Assembly: GCA_003510825.1 (NCBI GenBank)
Contig: DOKO01000096.1
Span: 1 to 9,226 of the forward strand
Source: Stenotrophomonas sp.
GTDB taxonomy: Bacteria; Pseudomonadota; Gammaproteobacteria; Xanthomonadales; Xanthomonadaceae
Length of the DNA: 9,226 bases
Direction of reading: 5' to 3'
Below the pieces are notes generated by a model that had not been told where the DNA came from, ran no database searches, and saw only the letters and a program-made list of their open reading frames with translations. The number at the start of each line of letters is the position of its first letter. The first letter of the stretch is position 1. The translations under genes were made by a program, and so were the position numbers. Below, piece by piece: positions 1-5,481 of the stretch.

Positions 1-494
1 AGGTTGTCCGGCACGTCCTGGTGGGCGGCGATGCGCGAACGGTTGCCGATCCAGATGCTGGCCAGCGGATCGGCCACGCCGAGGTGCAGCGGATTGGCCT
101 GGCTGAAACCCGGCAGGAAGCTGTCCAGCGTGGTCGACGCCACATAGATGGACGGCGGCGCGGGATCGCTGGCGTACTTCAGCAGCGTGGCCAGCACCAC
201 CTTCAGCGGAATCTGCTCGCGGCGGAAATTGAAGCCGCTCATGTCTTCGTTGTAGAACAGCCGGCCCCGCGTGTCGGGCGCGGCGGTGGTCGCCGTCACC
301 GGCATCTGCCCATGGTCGAAGCTGGCCAGGTGGGCCACCGCCTCGGCGGCGGATCGGCGCGCGGCCATCACCAGCGGCCAGTGCGCCACCAGCCCACGGA
401 TCACCTTCGGCGCGGTCCAGGTCGGCAGCTGCACGTGCAGTTGCGCCGGGTCCAGGCCGTGGATCTCTTCGATGGGGCGGGACGGTGAAAGCAT
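1..494 (-). CDS. Cupin-like (JmjC-type, cupin_8) domain protein, 3'-truncated by window edge
   Basis: I translated this frame directly. It opens with MLSPSRPIEEIHGLDP and stays open for 164 full codons to the left edge, so only the N-terminal part is present. An in-frame TGA lies three codons upstream of the ATG (492-494), which fixes this as the first possible ATG. Residues 146-165 read SIWIGNRSRIAAHQDVPDNL. The His158-x-Asp160 pair in that context is the iron-binding H-x-D of JmjC-like cupin_8 proteins; the distal histidine would lie outside the window. No signal peptide is visible, so the protein is probably cytoplasmic. The family comprises Fe(II)/2-oxoglutarate-type hydroxylases, but the substrate of these receptor-linked members is not known to me. 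The start lies 86 bp after the receptor stop on the same strand, suggesting one operon. Receptor operons of this type often continue with SapC-like and tryptophan-halogenase-like genes; that cannot be checked here. Confidence 0.82.
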   Translation of the reverse strand, partial: MLSPSRPIEEIHGLDPAQLHVQLPTWTAPKVIRGLVAHWPLVMAARRSAAEAVAHLASFDHGQMPVTATTAAPDTRGRLFYNEDMSGFNFRREQIPLKVVLATLLKYASDPAPPSIYVASTTLDSFLPGFSQANPLHLGVADPLASIWIGNRSRIAAHQDVPDN

Positions 495-519
495 GCGCGG
501 TCATCCGGAGCGGAGCGGT

Positions 520-566
520 GTGGGGCCGAGCCCGCCCCGTGGAGCCAGGACCATGCCCGGCCCCAC
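520..566 (-). repeat. Inverted repeat between receptor and cupin genes
   Basis: GTGGGGCCG at 520-528 is exactly complementary to CGGCCCCAC at 558-566, giving a 9-bp GC stem with a 29-nt loop in the short gap between the receptor stop and the cupin start. The right arm overlaps CCATGCCCGGC (551-561), an 11-mer found at two other 3' ends in this window. No T-tract follows on the minus strand, so it is more likely an mRNA processing or attenuation hairpin, or a REP-like remnant, than a full terminator. Its effect on expression of the cupin gene is unknown. Confidence 0.45.
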
Positions 567-580
567 GGTACCGCAGCCGG

Positions 581-3568
581 TCAGAACTTGTAACGCACGC
601 CGAACATGTAGCGCGGGCCGGTCTGGGTGGCGTAGCGCAGCATGTTGGTGTGGCGCGAGTAGGTGCGCATGGTCTCGTCGGTCAGGTTGATCGCTTCCAG
701 GCTCAGGCTCAGCTGCTCGCTCACCGCGTAGCTGATGTTCAGATCGAGCTGGCCGTAGGCGGCGGTGTAGTTCGGGTTCGGGCCCTGGCCACCAATGCCG
801 TTGAGGAACTTGTCGCGCCAGTTGTAGGCCGCACGGATCTGCCACGAGTTCTTGTCGTAGAACGCAACCAGGTTGGCCGAGTCGCTCAGGCCGATCATCG
901 GGTACTGGTCACCCAGGCTGAGGTTGTTGAAGGTCAGCCCGGACTTCACCTTGGTGTAGTTGGCAGCCAGGCCGAAACCGGACTCGCCGAACAGGTGCTG
1001 CACCGCCACTTCCCAGCCATCGAGGTGGTCCGAGTGCTGGTTGGCCGGCACGGTGATGTCGAAGCCGGCGATCGGATCGGTCGGCAGGCCTTCGATGGTA
1101 CCGGTCAGCTGGCCGGCCGAATTGACGCCGGTGAAGTTCACGCCCGGATCGCCGGCATGGTTGGTGAAGATGTAATCGCGGATGCAGGGCATGTCGGTGC
1201 CACCGCACGAGGCCAGTGCCTCGTTCCAGTAGGCGCCGCCGACCGGCGTGTGCAGGTTGCCGCTGTTCTCGCGCACCACGGTGTCGCTGATGAAGTTCTT
1301 GATGTTCTTGCGGAAGAAACCGGCCGACGCGTAGCTGGCTTCACCGTAGTACCACTCCAGCGACAGGTCGAAGTTGTCCGAGATCAGCGGCTCCAGGCTG
1401 GGGTTGCCGCGACTGCCGCTGCCACCCTGGGTGCGCACGATGTCGGCGAGCGACTGGCCGCTCTGGATCTGCGTCCAGCTCGGGCGGCCCAGCGTGCGGC
1501 TGTAGCTGCCACGCAGTGCCAGCGAGTCGCTCAGGTCCAGCCTCAGGTCGACGTTGGGCAGCACGTAGTCGTACTTGCCGCGGCCGCCGATGAAGCTGCT
1601 CTCCGGCGCGTAGACGATGTTCAGCTCATTGGCCGAGCCCCAGCTGATGCCGGTCGGCACGCGCACCATCGCGCTGGATTCCACTTCGGTCTGCTCGTAG
1701 CGGACGCCGGCCGCCACGTTCAGCGGCATCGACCAGTCGAAGGTGGTGCGGTACTGCAGGTAGGCGCTGCGGGTCTTCTCGGTGGTGCGGATGTCTTCGG
1801 AGTACTCGGTCGGCGCGTAGTAGCAGGTCGGGCAGGCCGGGTCGGAGGCCGTGCCGACCTGTGCGGCACGGTCGATCAGGCGGTCGAAGTCGAACACCAG
1901 GAACTGACCGGTCAGGCGCGGATCGCTGTGCCCGGAGAAGGCCTTGAAGTACTTGGCCATGTTGTCCGCGTACCAGATGTCATCGGCATAGTCGGACGGC
2001 GAACCCAGGCCGCCCCAGGTGTTGCGCTGCATGATGGCCGAGGCCGAGCGGTTTTCCACCTGGGTGTGGCCGACGCCGAAGTCCAGGGCCGAGTAGTCGG
2101 CGAAGCGGAACGTGCCGCGGCCCTGGTACTGCTGCACCTTGGATTTGTTGTAGCTGTTCTGGAACACCGAGCCGGTGACCAGCGCATCGGACGCCTGCAC
2201 GCCACCCGGCGGCAGGGCGATGTTGATGATCGGCAGGTCACCGCTGTAGTCGACGGTAGTCTTGCCGCGCACGAAGGCGGCCACGCCGAGCACGCCGGCC
2301 GAGCCGTACGGGCTGTCCGGCTGCGATTCGGCCTGCGAGTTGTGCGCGTCGAACGACAGGTCCAGCGCGTCGTTCACTTCCCAGTCCACGTTGAAGCCGA
2401 GCGAGTGCATGTCGGTCTTGGTCGCCAGCCGCGCGCCGCCCATCGACACGTCCGAGTTGGTCATGTCCTCGCTGTAGATGATCGGCGCCGACACCGGGCC
2501 ATTGGTCCAGATGCTGTCGCCCGGGCCGTAGTTGAACCACACCGACAGCTCGCTGCGCTGCTGCTGCACCTTGTTCTCGACATAGGTGTAGTCCAGCGTG
2601 GTGGTGATGTTGTCGGCCGGCTTCCACTGGAAGGTGGCCTGCGCGTTGGTACGCTGGCGCTGCACGCCGTTGACGTTGTACGCGGTGTTCTGCGGCCGCG
2701 CATACACATCGTTCGGGCCCGGCCGGTTGGTGATGCGGTCCGAATAGCCCTGGCCCGGCTGCGGCAGGGCGCGCCAGTCAGTGGTGTTGTTGCCGTAGAA
2801 CGTGGCCCAGCCCTCGGCCACGGTGGCCTGGTTGAAGCCGGAATCGCGCTCCTGATGGCTGGCACTGAGCGACACGCCGAAGCGGTCGTCGGCATAGCGC
2901 TGGCTGAAGATGCCCGACAGTTCGCCGGTGACGTTGGAACCCTGCAGCGTGCGCGGCAGGTTGTCGTTGGACGAATCGTTGACCGCCTTCAGGCCGAGGC
3001 TGATCACCGGCTCCGACTCCAGCGGGCGCAGCGTCTTGATGTTGATGGTGGCGCCGATGCCGCCGGCAGGATTGTCGGCGCGGCTGGTCTTGTAGACCTC
3101 CACCGCCGAAATCGATTCGGAAGCGAGGTTGGCGAAGTCGAACGAGCGCGAGCCGTTGAGGCCACCACCGCCGTTGCCGAGATTGGACGCCGGCATCTGG
3201 CGGCCGTTCAACAGCACCAGGTTGTAGTCGGGGCCGATGCCGCGCACGGTCACCTTCGAGCCTTCGCCGCTGGAAGTGCGGTCGATCGACACGCCGCTGA
3301 TGCGCTGCAGCGATTCGGCCAGGTTGGTATCGGGGAACTTGCCGATGTCCTCGGCGACGATGCCATCGACCACGCCCTGGCTGTCGCGCTTGAGGTTCAT
3401 CGACGACTGCAGGCTGACGCGGATACCGGTGACCTGCACCGTATCGAGGGTTGCCGGGTCGGGTGTCCCGCCAGCAGGAGCGTCCTGCGCCCAGGCCGGT
3501 GCAGCAAGCGCTGCGAGCAGCGCGGAAGTGAGCATCGTCTTGCGAGGTACAGCCTTGTACGTCTTCAT
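581..3568 (-). CDS. TonB-dependent outer-membrane receptor (Xanthomonas/Caulobacter type)
   Basis: This 995-residue protein should form the outer-membrane beta-barrel that imports a specific ligand using TonB/ExbBD energy. It has a signal peptide (MKTYKAVPRKTMLTSALLAALAAPAWA, cleavage expected after Ala27), then a TonB box at residues 42-48 (DTVQVTG) and a plug domain at about 60-180 with the expected DIGKFPDTNLAESLQRISGV and VTVRGIGPDYNLVLLNGRQ stretches. A long barrel follows, ending in aromatic-rich strands and a C-terminal Phe (RYMFGVRYKF), the outer-membrane assembly signal. There is no N-terminal signalling (STN) domain, so FecA-type sigma signalling is not expected. A Cys-x-x-Cys (ACPTC) and a second cysteine pair probably lie in surface loops. 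Start: ATG at 3568 with GGGAGGGAG 5 nt upstream. The LacI regulator and GH3 glucanase nearby suggest a beta-glucan oligosaccharide ligand; that is inferred from context, not from the receptor itself. Confidence 0.95.
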   Translation of the reverse strand: MKTYKAVPRKTMLTSALLAALAAPAWAQDAPAGGTPDPATLDTVQVTGIRVSLQSSMNLKRDSQGVVDGIVAEDIGKFPDTNLAESLQRISGVSIDRTSSGEGSKVTVRGIGPDYNLVLLNGRQMPASNLGNGGGGLNGSRSFDFANLASESISAVEVYKTSRADNPAGGIGATINIKTLRPLESEPVISLGLKAVNDSSNDNLPRTLQGSNVTGELSGIFSQRYADDRFGVSLSASHQERDSGFNQATVAEGWATFYGNNTTDWRALPQPGQGYSDRITNRPGPNDVYARPQNTAYNVNGVQRQRTNAQATFQWKPADNITTTLDYTYVENKVQQQRSELSVWFNYGPGDSIWTNGPVSAPIIYSEDMTNSDVSMGGARLATKTDMHSLGFNVDWEVNDALDLSFDAHNSQAESQPDSPYGSAGVLGVAAFVRGKTTVDYSGDLPIINIALPPGGVQASDALVTGSVFQNSYNKSKVQQYQGRGTFRFADYSALDFGVGHTQVENRSASAIMQRNTWGGLGSPSDYADDIWYADNMAKYFKAFSGHSDPRLTGQFLVFDFDRLIDRAAQVGTASDPACPTCYYAPTEYSEDIRTTEKTRSAYLQYRTTFDWSMPLNVAAGVRYEQTEVESSAMVRVPTGISWGSANELNIVYAPESSFIGGRGKYDYVLPNVDLRLDLSDSLALRGSYSRTLGRPSWTQIQSGQSLADIVRTQGGSGSRGNPSLEPLISDNFDLSLEWYYGEASYASAGFFRKNIKNFISDTVVRENSGNLHTPVGGAYWNEALASCGGTDMPCIRDYIFTNHAGDPGVNFTGVNSAGQLTGTIEGLPTDPIAGFDITVPANQHSDHLDGWEVAVQHLFGESGFGLAANYTKVKSGLTFNNLSLGDQYPMIGLSDSANLVAFYDKNSWQIRAAYNWRDKFLNGIGGQGPNPNYTAAYGQLDLNISYAVSEQLSLSLEAINLTDETMRTYSRHTNMLRYATQTGPRYMFGVRYKF

Positions 3569-3643
3569 GGAAGCTCCCTCCCCAGGGAATTCGGTGGTGT
3601 CGTTGCGGCGTCGTCTCGATCGCGGGTTACTGCATGTGGCCGG

Positions 3644-3672
3644 ATTGGAGCGACGGTTGACAGCGTTGTCAA
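3644..3672 (-). promoter_or_regulatory. Possible sigma-70-like promoter of the receptor operon
   Basis: Read on the minus strand, TTGACA (complement of 3667-3672) is a perfect -35 hexamer. TCCAAT (complement of 3644-3649) follows after exactly 17 bp and matches TATAAT at four of six positions, though it lacks the important second-position A. The predicted transcript would have a leader of about 70 nt before the receptor ATG. The -35 lies inside the operator palindrome at 3656-3673, which would explain repression. The weak -10 keeps confidence modest. Confidence 0.4.
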
Positions 3673-3673
3673 C
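3656..3673. promoter_or_regulatory. LacI-family operator, receptor side (site A)
   Basis: GTTGACAGCGTTGTCAAC is a dyad with 7-bp perfect arms (GTTGACA/TGTCAAC) around a 4-bp centre holding the central CG typical of LacI-family operators. Ten of its central 14 bases are arranged as in the perfect palindrome in front of the GH3 gene, with the same TGACA half-site. It lies 88 bp upstream of the receptor ATG and overlaps the candidate -35. The LacI-type regulator at 4133-5140 is the obvious binder, by inference. Confidence 0.7.
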
Positions 3674-3716
3674 AAACTGCCATCAAGTGCGCCTGATCGG
3701 CGCTGGGGTGGGATGC

Positions 3717-3734
3717 CATGTAAACGTTGCCATG
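3717..3734. promoter_or_regulatory. Second, different operator-like dyad
   Basis: CATGTAAACGTTGCCATG has matching outer CATG arms and a central AACGTT palindrome; 14 of 18 positions obey the dyad. The half TGTAAACG resembles the classic operator class bound by PurR/CcpA-like LacI-family proteins and differs from the TGACAGC half-sites nearby. It may be a site for another regulator, such as a global or second sugar repressor, or chance. Confidence 0.35.
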
Positions 3735-3793
3735 AACGCGCTCATGCTGATGAATTCCCTTTGTCTGCGGGATTTGCAGCGGTTTTCCAGCAA

Positions 3794-3807
3794 TGACAGC
3801 GCTGCCA
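3794..3807. promoter_or_regulatory. LacI-family operator-like site (site B)
   Basis: TGACAGCGCTGCCA matches the perfect palindrome TGACAGCGCTGTCA at 13 of 14 positions. It lies 226 bp upstream of the receptor ATG. Its centre is 136 bp from that of site A, close to 13 helical turns at 10.5 bp per turn, so both sites would face the same side of the helix. That is compatible with a looped repressor complex, but looping is not shown by sequence alone. Confidence 0.55.
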
Positions 3808-3895
3808 ATGGATCGGTGGAATTGTGTTGTGCGGTGCAAAACAAAACTGCGCGGATGCCGGTGCAGCGTGCGGGAGGCGAGGGCATCGGTGCGAC

Positions 3896-3910
3896 TGACA
3901 GCGCTGGACA
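3896..3910. promoter_or_regulatory. Degenerate operator-like site (site C)
   Basis: TGACAGCGCTGGACA keeps a perfect left half-site and the CAGCGCTG core (3899-3906), but the right arm is broken by one or more changes. It could be a weak auxiliary site for the same regulator. No gene starts near it, so its role, if any, would be within the array upstream of the receptor. Confidence 0.35.
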
Positions 3911-4132
3911 ATTGGAATGTCGAGAGGATGTTGTGCATGTCCTCTGGATGGCTTGAATCAATGACCGGGAGGACAGGTTCTGGACATGACAACAACGATG
4001 GACGGACAACGCATGCAGCTCAGTGTCCGCGTGCCGGCCTGTCATCGCGCACGACGAAGCCGCCGTGGCTCACGTGCACGCGCATGCGTGGGAACCGGCA
4101 ACGGACGCGTCGGTCCGCTGCGGCAGGAGGCA

Positions 4133-5140
4133 TCAGCGCCGGCGTGGTGCGGCGGTCGACTCGCGATCCAGCACCGCGTGCTCGACGGTGATCATGCGTC
4201 CGGCCGTCTCGGCGCGGATGTGCTCGATCAGCTGCTCGGTCGCCAGCCGGCCCATGTGCGCGGTCGGCTGGCGCACCGTGGTCAGCGCCGGATAGATGTG
4301 GCCGGCGATCGGCGTGTCGTCGAAGCCGCACACCGACAGGTCGCGCGGTACGCGCAGGCTACGCTCGCCCGCCACGCGGTACACCGCGGCGGCCATGTCG
4401 TCGTTGGCGGCGAAGATCGCCGTCGGCGGGTCATCCAGGTCAAGCAGGGTGTTGGCCGCGTCCACGCCGGACTCGAACGAGAACTGGCCGCTGACCACCA
4501 GTTCCGGGTCGTAGGCGATGCCCGCCTCGCGCAGTGCCTGGCGGTAACCGGCGTGGCGCCACTGGCAGGCGCCGTGCGCACGCGGGCCCTTGATGTGGCC
4601 GATGCGGCGGTGGCCCTGCGCGACGAGGTGGCCGATCAGTTCGACCACGGCGGTGGTTTCATCCATGCGCACGCCGATGCGGCCTTCCGGGTGGCGTGGC
4701 GCGATGCAGGCGAAGGGGATGTCCTGTTCTTCCAGGTACGACAGCACCACCTCGTCGTCGGTCAGCGGCGGGATCAGCACCACGCCGTCCGGGCGCGAAT
4801 TCTCGAACAGCGCGGCCAGGTCGGGCAGGGTGCGGCGGCCGGTGCCGACCGGGCCCAGGATCAGGTTGTAGTGCTGCGCGTGGCAGGCTTCCAGCATGCC
4901 GCTCTGGATCTCCATCAGGTAGTTGCGCGAGGGATTGTTGTAGACCAGCGCCAGTGCATACGAGCGCTGCCCGGCCAGGCTGCGCGCCGACAGGTTGGGC
5001 TTGTAGCCCAGCCGCGCCACCGCCGCCAGCACGCGTTCGCGTGTCTGCTCGCGCACGTTCGGCTCATGGTTGAGCACGCGCGACACGGTCTTGATCGAAA
5101 CCCCTGCAACGGCGGCGACATCCTCGATTCGACTGCGCAT
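4133..5140 (-). CDS. LacI-family transcriptional repressor of the glucan locus
   Basis: This 335-residue protein has the usual LacI-family length and layout. Residues 1-48 form the DNA-binding domain (IEDVAAVAGVSIKTVSRVLN, recognition helix about 15-24). The hinge helix is at about 50-58 (SARSLAG, with Leu55 in the place that wedges into a central CG of the operator). From about 60 a periplasmic-binding-protein-like domain follows, with AIFAANDDMAA near 241-251 and CGFDDTPIAG at 271-280. The family binds a palindrome as a dimer and is released by a sugar ligand. I chose the ATG at 5138-5140 because the helix-turn-helix follows at once and AGGAGG lies 12 nt upstream; the longer frame to 5359 adds low-complexity residues. 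The gene is divergent from the GH3 gene and upstream of the receptor. The perfect operator at 5388-5401 suggests it controls GH3 and perhaps itself. The inducer is unknown, probably a gluco-oligosaccharide by context. Confidence 0.95.
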   Translation of the reverse strand: MRSRIEDVAAVAGVSIKTVSRVLNHEPNVREQTRERVLAAVARLGYKPNLSARSLAGQRSYALALVYNNPSRNYLMEIQSGMLEACHAQHYNLILGPVGTGRRTLPDLAALFENSRPDGVVLIPPLTDDEVVLSYLEEQDIPFACIAPRHPEGRIGVRMDETTAVVELIGHLVAQGHRRIGHIKGPRAHGACQWRHAGYRQALREAGIAYDPELVVSGQFSFESGVDAANTLLDLDDPPTAIFAANDDMAAAVYRVAGERSLRVPRDLSVCGFDDTPIAGHIYPALTTVRQPTAHMGRLATEQLIEHIRAETAGRMITVEHAVLDRESTAAPRRR

Positions 5141-5362
5141 GGTGCGATGGTTCCTCCTGGAAGGCGGCGGACACGCGGCGATGGTAGTGCGTGCTGGCCC
5201 GGTCGGTGTTGCCGAAGCAGGCGGATGTTGCCACGACATGAGGGGCGCTGGCACGTCCTGATTTCGTGCCGCGATGCAGCACCCACGCACTGCGCTGGTG
5301 TGTCGATGATGCGCCAGGCCCCGTGGTTGCGGGACCGCCGGCACGTGGCCCGCGAACAACGA

Positions 5363-5391
5363 TTGACAGCAGCGGGGTCGCCTTATATGAC
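5363..5391 (+). promoter_or_regulatory. Sigma-70-like promoter of the GH3 gene
   Basis: TTGACA at 5363-5368 is a consensus -35. After a 17-bp spacer, TATGAC at 5386-5391 matches TATAAT at four of six positions, including the first three and the fifth. Transcription would start near 5398, leaving a leader of about 85 nt. The -10 overlaps the operator at 5388-5401, so a bound repressor would cover the -10 and start point. Confidence 0.6.
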
Positions 5392-5401
5392 AGCGCTGTC
5401 A
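5388..5401. promoter_or_regulatory. Perfect LacI-family operator palindrome (site D)
   Basis: TGACAGCGCTGTCA is a perfect 14-bp palindrome with a central CG, the form expected of LacI-family operators. It sits over the -10 and predicted start of the GH3 promoter, 80 bp before the GTG start codon. The same half-site recurs at 3656, 3794 and 3896 upstream of the receptor gene, tying the two transcription units to one regulator. Confidence 0.8.
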
Positions 5402-5481
5402 GGAGCGGTGCGCAAGCGCCCATGCCGGCGTGCGGTCGCAGACACGCGCGCCAGGAACTTCATCCACGGAGGTAGAGCCCA

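Larger units (their letters stand above)
3569..4132. other. 564-bp gene-free regulatory region between lacI-type gene and receptor
   Basis: No credible protein is encoded here: the open frames on both strands have compositions like antisense noise and lack ribosome sites. The DNA looks less GC-rich than its surroundings. It contains operator-like dyads at 3656-3673, 3717-3734, 3794-3807 and 3896-3910, plus a possible minus-strand promoter at 3644-3672. Just beyond the regulator's stop codon there are only weak hairpins, CGGAC/GTCCG at 4102-4117 and CACGC/GCGTG at 4077-4090, neither followed by a T-run. It is therefore unclear whether regulator transcription ends here or reads through into the receptor. 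Confidence 0.7.
5141..5481. other. Divergent intergenic region between regulator and GH3 gene
   Basis: This 341-bp gap holds the regulator's Shine-Dalgarno sequence (AGGAGG on the minus strand, 5153-5158), the GH3 promoter and operator at 5363-5401, and the GH3 ribosome site GGAGG at 5468-5472. I found no convincing promoter for the regulator on the minus strand and no small gene. The operator is far (about 250 bp) from the regulator's start codon, so autoregulation is possible but not evident. Confidence 0.6.

Noticed and set aside
485..3796. A 1103-codon open frame on the plus strand
   Set aside because: It is exactly antisense to the TonB-dependent receptor, whose signal peptide, TonB box, plug and C-terminal Phe are unmistakable. 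The plus-strand product is a Val/Ala/Arg/His-rich string with no motif, as expected from GC-rich codon bias.
3683..4045. Overlapping 108-132-codon frames in the gap before the receptor, both strands
   Set aside because: They lack ribosome sites and are rich in Cys, His, Ser and Arg in the manner of noise, and the operator-like palindromes run through them.
5141..5359. N-terminal extension of the LacI-family protein by 73 residues
   Set aside because: The helix-turn-helix begins right after the ATG at 5140, as in the family, and AGGAGG lies upstream of that ATG. The extension is low-complexity and covers the regulator's own 5' region.
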